Origin: Paratinospora sagittata
Lineage: Eukaryota; Streptophyta; Magnoliopsida; Ranunculales; Menispermaceae
DNA length: 64,000 nt
Direction of reading: 5' to 3'
Assembly (NCBI GenBank): GCA_035771175.1
Contig: CM069589.1
Span: 23,888,201-23,952,200 of the forward strand
This document shows, piece by piece, positions 44,507 through 56,200 of the stretch. Position 1 is the stretch's first letter. Each line of letters opens with the position of its first letter. The notes below the pieces were generated by a model, which was not told the origin of the DNA, ran no database searches, and was given only the letters and a program-made list of their open reading frames with translations. The translations under genes were made by a program, and so were the position numbers.

Positions 44507-45032
44507 GAGAAATGTGTTTCTAATAAGATAAAACGTTTTTGTTCAATACAACCTGAAAATAGTTCTCGGGAATTCAATAGGAAGTGCGTTTCTTCTCAAA
44601 GAAACGCGTATCTGTTTGAATTTCCAGAAATACCCAAAAAGTGAGAAACATGTTTCTTTCAAAGGAAACAAATTTTTGTAAGTGTCCAAAGTTTCAAATT
44701 CTGGAAAAAAAATGAAGGGCATTTCTATAAAGGAAACATGTTTCTGTGTGAATTACCAGAAATACCTAAAAAGTGAGAAACACGTTTCTTTCAAAGGAAA
44801 CTAGTTTCTGTAAGTTTCCAGAGGGTATCGATTTTTGAAAAAAAGGAAGAAACACGTTTCTATAAAGGAAACACATTTCTGTGATGGTGATGAAATTTTA
44901 TCATTCTCGAATTTGAAAGAAACAATTTTCTTTAATAGGAAATGCGTTTCTGTATGATGCAATAAAAATTCACCATCTGGGCATAAGGAGAAATGCATTT
45001 CTTAATAAGGAAACACGTTTCTGTTTGCACAG
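44507..45032. repeat. Array of paired GAAACACGTTTCT palindromes in the element A LTR
   Basis: About eight doublets of the form GAGAAACACGTTTCT plus AAAGGAAACACGTTTCTG. The consensus core GAAACGCGTTTC is a perfect 12-bp palindrome. It lies upstream of the TATA box in the transcription sense. Confidence 0.8.
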
Positions 45033-45660
45033 AAACATGAAATTTGGTTTTTTGAAAATTTCTAAGTCCACAATAGGATTTCTTGAAAAGCAAACTTAAA
45101 TACTCTTGAAAAACATTGAGTTTTGATTATAGTAAAGTTTATGCAAGTGTTTAAATCAAAATTTGATAAGAGTCAAAAGTTTGACTAACTTGAAAACATT
45201 TGATCATACAAAAACTTATGATTTTAAAGTATAATGCATGCATGCAAATGATTGGCTTATCATCCTAAGAAGTATTCTACAGCCCTAGAAAATCTAAGCA
45301 ACTATATTACATTGATGTAATCTTGATCGTCCGGTTGCTTCGATTCTTTAAGCTTTGACTTTGACTTTTCTGTTGACTTTTTTATTATTTGATCAATATA
45401 AGCTGTATCAACTCAGCCAAAGGGATTAGTATCATAGGGTATGTTGTTTGTAATCATCAAAACATCAAAGGGTGAGGGTCATTACACCAACAAAGTGGTG
45501 GTAACATTTTAACCAAACTAGCTTGGAGCTTAATTATTTAATAATTTACTAGCAAAATATAAAATTATAATGATGTATAAGAGAGTTTTGTGTAACAAAA
45601 TCACCCAAATTTGTGACTCCCAGTTAAAATATTAAGGCAAATTACCGAACATACCTCTAA

Positions 45661-47960
45661 TGTGGCGACCCCGCACCTCGGACCACCAACCCCGCAAGGA
45701 ATGGGGTGCGGAATGCCGGGGAGGGAAGCCCGGCGTAGGCATCTCGAACCACTCCTCAACTCCCGTGAGGTGGTCGAGACCCTACGAGCGTTATCTCAAA
45801 CAATGACATAATATCAAAAGGTACTAAACAAAACTACCAACCGTATTAATCATCCAAGACAATAGATAATCCATAAAAATGAACCATAAATAAAAACGTC
45901 ATAATCCCTACAATTCATCAAAATTGACATACACATAAAGTCCAAAACTATGGGTATAAAAAAGACTCGTCATATACCCACATGGTCTATCTAACAAGTC
46001 CTAACTCACCCATACTACAATGTGGTAAGTGTTATAATTACATAGTCCAAAATATAATACATCATAATTTAAAACAAAGTTCAATCAAAATGCCTCTCAA
46101 CACACACTGAGGCCTTGGATTCTCTCGCAGGCAAGGCCCTCAAGATATGACTACTCCTTTGCCCTTATTCAGGACAGAAGGACCTGAAAGAGGAAAATGA
46201 GGGTGAGCCAACGGTGCCCAGTGAATAAAATTCAAATATGCTATCAATACTCATCAATAAATATCATGTATGCATGTCAATGTGTAGCATGATTAAAAGC
46301 TCATAACATATAGATATCAAGCATTTATAATAAGTTCGATGCAAGTAAAAGCTTATCAATTTGGATCCACATTCCACATGCATTGGGGTTACTAGTGCAC
46401 GTCTATTTCACCGTACAGTTGACCCCAATCATGTTTATTTGGGGTTACTAGTGCACGTCTATTTCACCGTACCGTTCTCATCCCCAAATATTTCCTTTTT
46501 AAAACCCTCCTATGACAATGTTAAGTCCCCTATTAGCCAGATAGATGGGCCCAACCAAAGTCATAAGGTTTTCTCAAATCAATGCATCATTCAAGACATT
46601 AGAACACATTCATGCTTTCAACATACAATATATATAAGTGATATGATGACATAAAAGATATAATCATAAATGAAGTCTACTCACAACCAAGCCTCGCGAG
46701 AGTATCTAACCAAACACGGCCACCAAACCAAATAAACCCAATCAAGATCCTGAACCATTCATCAATATCCTACCATACATCAATTTCCACGCTCAATCAC
46801 ATAGACATTACAATCAACCCTAAATCAGCCCACATATAGACAATAGGCCTAAATCCAATCTAATCCCATCATTCAACTCAAATCACATGACTTAGGCCTC
46901 TAATGCATAGTTCTCATTCATAAACCATTCTATTAATAAAAAATACTGATTTTCAATTCCTTAGGCATAAACGTGCTCAAATTGGGCCATTTGATCACAA
47001 GTAGGCATAACCCACGATATGGTCACAAAAACCAAATCAGTAGCATAATCAACCCTAATCATGCTTAATTAAACATAAGTTGCATCAATTCAATGATTCT
47101 AGGCCAAAAGCATCAAAAGCCCTAAAATATGAAATTTTCCATACTTAGGCCATATTGCCGATTTACACTTGGTCACCATGTTCAACCATGTATATCACTG
47201 ATTTTGCATCATGGGTTCATCAACAATGGCAACTAGGTCAACATAGTTGACATGCAAGCTATTTGGAAAGGTCTAAGCTCATATTCTAAATTTAGGTCTC
47301 ATACAAGCAACCCTACCAATTCTTCATTTAATATTCCGTTCAGATGTATCAATCTACCAACAGAAATGTTTAATCACAAAATCAACCGTACAGATTGAAG
47401 TATTTGAAGAACCAAACCTTTTGTCCAAAAATCAGCTCAATCCAACGGTGGACCGAGACGATAAGCCACTTTGATGAACAAGTCTCTAATCAAATAATTT
47501 CTCCTTTCCTGCTGGAAATACTCAAACTCAGATGACTATATGACACAATATAATTAACCCATAAACATCTCAACCGTTAATAATGCAGAAAGATCAGTTT
47601 TAAACCACATACCCAAATATCATAGCCATCCAACGGTAGATTTAGGAGATCTATTGGTTTGATCGAAACTGCGTGAGAAATCCAAACTTTCTGACCAGCT
47701 TTGTTTGAGAGGTTATATCTCTTAGACGAAAACTCTAATCAAGATCTCGACCGACCAGAATGAATAACCATAAGCTACGAACTTGCTAACAAATGTTGAG
47801 TTCAATCGGACCATATATCCTCACGATCCAGCTCTTTGATGAAAACGTTGCAGAGATTTCCTCAAAGCAACTCCCCCTTTCTTTCTCTTCTTCTTTCCTT
47901 TCTCTTCTTTTTTCCTTTCTCTCTACTCATCTCACCCTCTAAGACTTCCTTGGGGAAGAG
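45661..47960 (-). mobile_element. LTR G, same family as the solo LTR at 20629, 5'-truncated
   Basis: Plus reading starts TGTGGCGACCCCGCACCTC after flank TCTAA. The reverse complement around 47150-47270 matches 21650-21790 (GCATGTCAACTATGTTGACC, AATATGGCCTA). A 39-bp duplicated segment (GGGGTTACTAGTGCACGTCT at 46385 and 46441) is present. The pyrimidine tract at 47865-47940 is R-region-like on minus. The TGTAAC start was not found, so the right end is approximate. Confidence 0.6.
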
Positions 47961-48835
47961 AAGTAGGGCATGGGACACTTGTCCACTCTCATTTACCAAC
48001 CTTGACATGTGTTGGAGAGGTGAAATGGGGCATGTGTTGGTTGATGTAAAAAACATGTTTAGGATATATTACTTTATGTGCAGACTTTTAAGTGAGTAAA
48101 GAGATGCAAGAATGCACTCTTTGAATTATAAACCAATGAAATGCAACATAAATATACCCTAGATATAAAGAAGATGATGCAACAAATTATAAGTATAACT
48201 AAGGCAAATGATGTAGTAAATACAACAAGTAATAATAAACTACGAACCACAAGGATTGGGATGAGTTCCTAAAACTAAGGTTTGCTACAAGTGATAAAAC
48301 GTGAAAAATGAGCAAAAGATAAAATTTGATTTAAGTAAGAATACTTGTAAATGATAATGTAAGGAACAATAATAAGATGGAAAGTTATGGCATTAGAGTA
48401 GGCCCAATCCTTCTCTCTCTTAGTCCTTCTTGAGTAAAAATAATTAGGGGTGAAAATAACAAAAAAGTTTTCCCACCCACTAAGATAAATCTTTTAAGCC
48501 CAAATATATTAAAAAGTAGTGTTCTTCCATGAAAGGTATTTATCATGAAAATACAAAATAGAATTAGTGTTCTAATGTGTGAAAGCGAAATGTGAATTCT
48601 AAGCATGTAAAATACATGATAAGAAAATTACAAAAAGTCACACTACAAGATGAAAATGAAATACCTCAATCTTTCATTAGATTTTGCAAAATCAACTATA
48701 CAAAATAAATGATATAATGTATGAAGCTTAATACAATATCTAACAAAAGCATGAAAGAACACATATGTCAAGTAAATCAAAATATAAGTATTACCCAAGA
48801 ATTCGCAAGAAGAGAGTGGAGAGGGTGTAACACCC
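47961..48835. other. Unassigned repeat-like spacer
   Basis: AT-rich and without a convincing gene. The piece ACTACGAACCACAAGGATTG at about 48240 is vaguely like the CACAGGGAT segment of LTR F, so this may be a degraded Tat/Athila-type LTR, but the match is weak. Confidence 0.35.
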
Positions 48836-50642
48836 CGATTTTCAAAACTTAAATTTTAAGTAAAATAATGCATATTTTAATTTTATCGAGAAGATTACTG
48901 AAAATCGAGATGTTAATCGTATCCATCTACATTAACCCATAACCATTATATAAATACTAAAATTTGCAGAACTATGAATTTGTATTCTTCTAACCAACTT
49001 ACTGGTTAAGATAAACGAATACCCTTTCATCTTCATACCAAGGACCACATAATTTCACTATACAAATTTCTATAGTGAATTATGAGGGTACTTGTTCTTG
49101 TCCATCCATCATGGACACAACATTTTAAATACATTCTTCAAATAGAATTCAAGTCCAAGGCATTCACACGTGAAATAAATCACAGGGTCTTTACTAACCG
49201 TAATAATGTTCATTGAATTTCGATTGTCAATACAATCCGTTCAAATAATAAACTTTTAAAAATAAAATAAAAGTATTCAGTCCTATCACCATAATACTAA
49301 CAAATTAATTAATCCACCCCTAATACTCTGAACTACTGAACTACGTCACGAACTCGCGATTTTATTCTCCTAAGCATCTGTATGTGAAAAATAGGGGTGA
49401 GCTTGAAAGCCCAGTGGGTCATCTAAACAATTTGCAACATTTTATTATGATACATACACAAGAACATTACAAACAAGTTTCACACATTAATCGTTGCAAC
49501 ATTAGATTGTTTGAGTCGAGAATTTTACAACGTTCTAAATCACGTACCTTTAGGAAATCAAGCTCAGGGTGTCACTACCCAAAAATTAGAAACTTGTTGG
49601 CGATATTCATCATGAATAACTGCCCCATAATAAACTTTTGCGATATTCCTTAGAATAACTGCCCCATAATAATCAATGGCGATATTCCTTAGAATAACTG
49701 CCCCATAATAATCAATGGCGATATTCCTTAGAATAACTGCCCCATATGTGTGATTCTTATCTTAATTGTGTTCTTTAGTGATGTCACACCATACATACAC
49801 ATAGTATCATGTCACAATGCCAAATATAATAGTATTAACTCATAAATTTTACTATGCCAATATTCTTAAGTCATGTATTTTATCATCTGGTATTATAATA
49901 TACAAATGAATTCAATTACCATATGAATTGCATGCATCCAATTATCATTTGATCAGAACAAAAATCATGCTGACACACATATCATCATAGTTAACAATCA
50001 CAACATGGTATATATGAAATCATGTAAAATAAACATGTAAGAGCAATCTAATAATACTATAGACCTAATTAATTTAACATTCCTATCTATATATCAAAAT
50101 AAAATATTATGAAGGCATAAAATCATCCCTACCTGAATCTCTAAATTCTAAAAGTGTTGAGATTCCTCGATCTCGATTGCTCTGCTTAAAAGAAAAATAA
50201 AACTTGAGTTGCAAAGAAACTGCTTTAAATGGCGGAAGGAAGAAAACAGGGGAGAGAGAGAAGAAGAAGAATTGAAGTTGCAGCGGCGATGAGCAGTAAC
50301 GGTGATGAGTAGCAGCGGCTACAGACGGTGGCTCAACAATGGCGATGAACCAGATGGAAATTGCAGCGTGCGATGGCGGAGAAAAGAAGAGAGAAGAGAG
50401 AGGCGATTGGGTTTTTGTGCGGCTGGGTTTCGAGAGGGAGAGTTGGGTTTTGTGCGATTGGTTTCGAGACGATTAGGTCTCAGCGATTTGGGGTTGAGAG
50501 TCAAGGCGAGAGCAAAGTTGCAGAGCGAGATTGCAGGCGATAGCGAGAATAATTTCAAAATTGGAAGGTAGATATTTTTAGAATTTTCAGGGATTACGTT
50601 TGAAATTGGAAAGTAAATTTTTAGATTTTTCAGGGGATTACA
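48836..50642 (-). repeat. 3' LTR of a second Ty3/gypsy chromovirus
   Basis: Plus reading TGTAACACCCCGATTTTC ... CAGGGGATTACA, 1807 bp, adjoining a polypurine tract and a minus-strand pol. It matches solo LTR H (31147) over its first 1.3 kb and at the end. Frames at 50302-50669 lie in the GAGA-rich R region and are not genes. Confidence 0.85.
49597..49745. repeat. 39-bp tandem repeat, four copies
   Basis: GGCGATATTCCTTAGAATAA followed by CTGCCCCATAATAATCAAT, four copies with the first diverged (ATTCATCATGAATAAC). Solo LTR H has only two. Confidence 0.9.
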
Positions 50643-50655
50643 TTCTTCCCGCCTT
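50643..50655 (-). promoter_or_regulatory. Polypurine tract of the second chromovirus
   Basis: Minus AAGGCGGGAAGAA immediately before the LTR, with CGGGATGAAATTTC upstream, parallel to the first chromovirus. Confidence 0.8.
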
Positions 50656-50706
50656 AACAGAAATTTCATCCCGAAATTAAAGTTTAAGCTTACTTACTTG
50701 ATGATG

Positions 50707-51830
50707 TTAGACTTTTTCCACTGTTGACCAGTTGTATATCGAAACCTGGAGCGTTCTTTGAAATAAGTCGGCATATTTGGCCTTCATTTCACCTTCGGGT
50801 TCCCAAGTGGCTTCTTCAACTCCATGATGCTTCCACAACACCTTAACTAATGGAATGTCTTTGTTCCTCAAACTATGAACTTTCCAATCTAGGATCTTTA
50901 AAGGTCCTTCTTCATAGGTGGCATCAACTTGTACTTTTACTTCTTTCCAATTGATGGTGTGGGAAGGGTTTGGTTCATATTTTTGCAACATCAACACATG
51001 GAACACGTTGTGGATGGCGGATAAACTAGTTGGCAAGTCTAGTTTGTAAGCATTCTCGCCAATTCAATCACTAATCTTGAACGGACCGATGAATCGCTGC
51101 GATAATTTCCCTTTCCTACTCTGTATAGTAACTAGCCTTTCCTGGATCAACTTCACTTTTTTGTTCATTTCCATTATCATATCTGGTCCTGTAAGTACCT
51201 TATCTTCCCAATCGGCCCAACACAGTGGTGACCTACATGGTCGTCCATATAGGGCTTCATATGAAGCCATTTGTATACTTGCCTGGTAACTATTGTTATA
51301 AGCAAACTCTGCTAGGTGTAAGTATTTACTCTAATTTCCCTTGAAATCTAGTACACAAGCTCTCAACATGTGTTCCAAGATCTGAATAACCCTTTCGGAT
51401 TGACCATCTGTCTGAGGATGATAGGTGGTGCTCATGGTTAATTTGATTCCCAATTCCCACTGTAAGCTCTGCCAGAACTGAGATGTGAATAAGGAATCTC
51501 TATCTGACACTATCGATTTGGGTACTCCGTGTAGCTTCACAATCTCTTTTACATGCAGCTTACCCAGTTTACTAATCGGATCTGTGGATTTAATAGGTAA
51601 GAAGTGTGCCACTTTAGTAAGTCGATCCACAATTACCCAAACCTTATCCTCACCTTCTGATTTCTAGGAAGAGCTCCGACGAAATCCATTGCTATGTTAT
51701 CCCATTTCCATTCAGGGATTTTTAAAGGTTGTAACAATCCAGACGGTCTTTTATGTTCGGCCTTAACTTGCTGACATGGAAGGCATTTAAACACATATTT
51801 GGCCACATCTCTCTTCATACCTTTCCACCA
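50707..51830 (-). pseudogene. Second chromovirus: integrase and chromodomain-type tail (degenerate)
   Basis: Zinc-domain end CLPCQQVKAEH (51633-51818). DDE core with [27 protein letters not shown] and [19 protein letters not shown] (51331-51630), so all three acidic residues are present. Then YEALYGRPCRSPLCW and KLSQRFIGPFKI, and the tail KVLWKHHGVEEATWEPEGE (50707-51036). Frameshifts and stops separate the blocks. Confidence 0.88.
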
Positions 51831-52540
51831 TTAGTTTTTCTTCAAATTTTGGTACATCTTATCTCCACCAGGATGTAAAGTGTATTTAGTCTGATGTGCC
51901 TCATCAAATAAGATCTTTTTAATTTCCTCAATTCTGGGTATACAAATTCGATCTTTGAATCTCAATAACCCCTCTGAATCGATCTTGAAATTTGCATTTC
52001 CATTATTGGCTCTTGCACCTGCCACCCATTTTATCAATTTTCTATCCTGAGCTTGTCCTTCCTTAATTTGATGTAGTAGGTCTGGCTTGCAGCTCATATT
52101 ATATAAGAAAATCTGATTTTCACCTTTTTGTACGCCCAAATTATAATCTTCAATCAATTGGTACATCTGGGCTTTTTCTGCATCGTTCTTATACGATTTT
52201 TGACTTAAAGCATCTGCGACTACATTGGCTTTCCCTGGGTGATAATGCAGCTGAAAATCATAATTATTCAGCAATTCCATCCATCTCCTTTGGCTCAAAT
52301 TTAACTCCTTTTGTGAATAGATGTACTTCAAACTCTTATGATCAGAGTATAGATCAAATTTCTCTCCATAAAGATAGTGTCTCCATATCTTCAAGGAGAA
52401 TACAATAGCAGCCAATTCTAAATCATGAGTCGGGTAATTCTATTCATGAGTCTTCAGTTGCCTAAAAGCATAAGCAACCACTTTTCCTTCCTGCATCAGA
52501 ACAGCGCCAAGACCATTCTTAGAAGCATCAGGGTATTGGG
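51831..52540 (-). pseudogene. Second chromovirus: RNase H
   Basis: Open frame 51831-52415 with [58 protein letters not shown] and the start of the integrase zinc domain ([18 protein letters not shown]). Upstream codons to about 52540 contain the first RNase H strand with stops. Confidence 0.88.
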
Positions 52541-53049
52541 GCTGTGGTCAATCGTCTCTACAACTCTTGAAAGGAATTCTCACATTTCTCATCCCAACTA
52601 AATTTGGTATCCTTCCTTGTTAGCTTTGTTATAGGCTCAACTAGTCTCGAAAAATTTAGAATAAATCTTCCACAGTAACCAGCTAGTCCCAAAAAACATC
52701 TAATTTCTATCACTGATTTTGGCTTTTCCTAGTTCATTACAACTTCAACTTTTGTTGGATCTACGGATATCCCTTATGATGACACTACTTGGCCCAAAAA
52801 TTTGACTGACTTCATCCAAAATGCACATTTTTCAGATTTGGCACACAATCGATTTCACCTCAATGTTTCCAAAACAACTGTAAGGTGTTCCTGATGTTCC
52901 TCATTGGTCTTCGAATAAACCAAAATATCATCAACAAATACCACTACAAATTTGTCTAGATGAGGCCTAAACGTCCTATTCATTAGGTTCATAAATGCTG
53001 CTGGTGCATTAGTGAGTCCAAATGGCATGACCCTGAATTCAAAGTGTCC
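52541..53049 (-). pseudogene. Second chromovirus: reverse transcriptase C-terminal part, cut
   Basis: Read across stops: [20 protein letters not shown], an intact catalytic FVDDILVYS (about 52918-52943), KCAFWMKSVKFLGQVVSS and CFLGLAGYCGRFI. The frame is cut at 53049 in the segment GHFEF by the SINE-like fragment. The RT N-terminus, protease, gag and 5' LTR are absent from the window. Confidence 0.85.
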
Positions 53050-53271
53050 TAACTCCTTAAGGGAGGTTACGAGTTCGAATCTGGGGGAGGCCCTCCCTGT
53101 GCGGTGGATTGTGCAGGGGGTAAATGATCCGACTGGAGAGTACGCTCTGCAGAGGGGATGAAACCCAGATTAGACAATATTATGGGATCCATAACGGCTG
53201 GACTACGCCCTGCAGATTGGGGTACTCATCACCCTGGGTAGGGGCACTGCAGTGCAACCCGGGCGTGACAT
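53050..53271 (+). mobile_element. Truncated SINE-like fragment at the edge of the satellite array
   Basis: AACTCCTTAAGGGAGGTTAC, then GAGTTCGAATCTGGGGGAGG (box B-like), ending CATCACCCTGGGTAGGGGCA...CAACCCGGGCGTGACA. It is nearly identical to the reverse complement of the left arm of the dimer at 35178-35380. The tRNA-like box A side is missing. It separates the gypsy RT from the first satellite base. Confidence 0.75.
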
Positions 53272-56200
53272 CGAGTTTTTTAGACTTTACGATAGCGTGA
53301 TATCAAGGCCTATAGCGCGCTATTGCCCATTTTACTAAAAATGGAAAGATCACAGCAACAACTTTATAGCTAGTAATCAAAGGGGACAACGCGCGATAAG
53401 CAATTTTCCAGAAAAACAAATGTTTTATTATAGAACCCTATCAGCGTCCTATCAACACTGATAGTGCGCTAGTGCCTTCTGGAAAGTTTTGGCAAATTGC
53501 TGGATAGCCTTATTTTTGAAAAACTAAAGACCCATTCCATTAACTCAAAACATATTGATATAAGATTAAAAACTTTTAAATAATTCAAAACTCATTGAAA
53601 TTATGATTAAAACCTTTCGAAATTTTTTTTTTCAAAATGAAATACTACATCGAAGTGATTTTGAAGACTTTGCAATTTTCAGAGTTTTAGTGCTCAGATT
53701 GATCGAGAAGTTACCCTACACACCAAAGATAAAACTAATGCATTAGGCATGAGATATGTCTTCGTTCTTCCAGCTTGATCTTTGTAGACTTCGATAGCTA
53801 TTGTTTGATGTGTTGTTGATGATTAGTTGTAGTAGCTCTTAGAAAAAAAAAATATAGGTGACGTGTTCTTGTTTGATGTGTTCTCTTACCAAGACCACTT
53901 CATATACATACAGTTTAAAACAATAGATAGCCTCTGGAAATCTCAGCACAAAGGGGATAAAATGAAGAACTTGCGAAATAATGAGGTTATCTGCAAGACA
54001 GTTTGCAATTTTGATTCAGTTCGAAGGTTGTTTGGGCAAATGCAAGAACCGCGACTTTCTTCTATTTAAACACTCTTTGGAAAGCTCAATCTAACTTGCA
54101 AAAATCGTGCGTGTTCTATCTTTGAAAATCAGAGAATGAGGGGTTTATAATATTAGTAGTTGCAGGTTAAAGAGCAAGAGAGTAGAAAATGATTTGAATT
54201 CAAAACCTTGTTTAATCTAAAGTTGTTTTGGGCGTGCGAGACAATTGGAACAATCAAGGTGTTAGTAGAGAATATTTCAATTCAGATAACCTAGGAAAAC
54301 TGTGTAAGGAATAGAAAAATCGAGCAAACAGAAGTGCCCACATTTTTCTCGTTAGAAATATCAGATTTTTGTTTCAGACGTGGATAGCGCGATTGGGTAT
54401 TTTATCATGTTCTCTATTGACAGATAGTAGGCTATAGCAGGCCGATATATACAAACCCGAGAGCTCGAGTTTTTTAGACTTTCATATAGCGTGTTATCAA
54501 GGCCTATAGCGCGCTATTGCCCATTTTACTAAAAATAGAAAGATCACGGCAACAACTTTATAGCGAGTTATCAAAGGGGACAACGCGCAATAGGCATATT
54601 TGCAGAAAAATAAATGTTTTATTATAGAACCCTATCAACGTGCTATCAACATTGATAGTGCGCTTGTGGCTTCTGGAAAGTTTTGGCAAATTACTTGATA
54701 GCCTTATTTTTGAAAAACTAAAGAACCATTCCATTAACTCAAAACATATTAATATAAGATTAAAAACTTTTAAATAATTCAAAACTCATTGAAATTATGA
54801 TTGAACCCTTTCGAAAAATATTTATTCAAAATGAAATACTATATCGAAGTGATTTTGAAGACTGTGCAATTTTCAGAGTTTTACTGCTCAGATTGATCGA
54901 GAAGTTACCCTACACACCAAAGATAAAACTAATGCATTAGACATGAGATATGTCTTCGTTCTTCAAGCTTGATCTCTGTAGACTTCGATAGCTATTTTTT
55001 GATGTGGTCTTCTTTGATGTGTTCTCTTACCAAGAACACTTCATATACTTACAGTTTAAAACAATAGATAGCCTCTGGAAATCTCAGCACAAAAGGGATA
55101 AAATGAAGAACTTGCGAAATAATGAGGTTATCTGCAAGACCGTTTGTAATTTTGATTCAGTTCGAAGGTTGTTTGGGCAAATGCAAGAATCACGAATTTC
55201 TTCTATTTAAACACTCTTTGGAAAGCTCAGTCTAACTTGCAAAAATCGTGTTTGTTCCATCTTTGAAAATCAGAGAATGAGGGTTTTATAAAATTAGCAG
55301 TTGCAGGTTAAAGAGCAAGAGTGTACAAAATGATTTGAATTCAAAACCTTGTTTAATCTAAAGTTGTTTTGGGCGTGCAAGACAATGGGAACAATCAAGG
55401 TGTTAGTAAAGAATATTTTAATTAAGATAACCTAGCAAAACTGTGTAAGGAATAGAAAAATCGAGCAAGCAGAAGTGCCCACATTTTTCTCGTTAGAAAT
55501 ATTAGACTTTTGTCTCAGATGTGGATAACGCGCTATTGGGTATTTTATCATGTTCTCTATTGACAGATAGCAGGCTATAGCAGGCCGATATATACAAACC
55601 CGTGACTTTGAGTTTTTTAGACTTTCCGATAGCTTGTTATCAAGGCCTATAGCGCGCTATTGCCCATTTTCTAAAAATGGAAAGATCACGGCAACAACTT
55701 TATCGCGAGTTATCAAAGGGGACAATGCGCTATAGGCAATTTTGCAGAAAAACAAATGTTTTATTATAGAACCCTGTCAGCGTGATATCAACACTGATAG
55801 TGCGCTAGTGCCTTCTGGAAACTTTTGGCAAATTGCTGGATAGCCTTATTTTTGAAAAACTGCAGAACCATTCCATTAACTCAAAACATATTGATAGAAG
55901 ATTAAAAACTTTTAAATAATTCAAAACTCATTTAAGTTATGATTAAAACCTTTCGGAAAACATTTTTTCAAAATGAAATACTATATCGAAGTGATGTTAA
56001 AGACTTTGCAATTTTCAGAGTTTTAGTGCTCAGATTGATCGAGAAGTTACCCTACACACCAAAGATAAAACTAATGCATTAGGCATGAGATATGTCTTCG
56101 TTCATCGAGCTTGTTCTTTGTAGACTTCGATAGCTATTGTTTGATGTGTTGTTGATGATTAGTTGTAGTAGGTCTTACAAAAAAAATATATAGGTGATGT

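Larger units (their letters stand above)
9600..45492 (-). mobile_element. Old Ty1/copia SIRE/Maximus-lineage element A, swollen to about 36 kb by nested insertions
   Basis: The left LTR piece (9600-10087) and the right LTR (43836-45492) align closely over long stretches, for example the block GTACACTT(C/T)CAATTTTAC and the following ATATGAATACCTC. Both face minus. The outer flanks are identical 5-mers, AAGTG at 9595-9599 and 45493-45497. On the minus strand the right LTR is followed after 2 nt by an initiator-Met primer site (43822-43833), and a minus-strand copia gag-pol lies at 38.8-41.3 kb. Together this supports one element interrupted many times. Its reverse transcriptase/RNase H and part of the left LTR are missing, and rearrangement within 29-38 kb is certain, so the single-element reading is an inference. 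Confidence 0.6.
43836..45492 (-). repeat. 5' LTR of element A
   Basis: Minus reading starts TGTTGGTGTAATGACCC at 45492 and ends CCTTCTTGG...AAGGCCAACA at 43836, next to the primer site. It matches 9600-10087. The outer flank AAGTG (45493-45497) equals 9595-9599. Short frames at 44163-44418 and 44801-44998 are LTR sequence. Confidence 0.78.
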
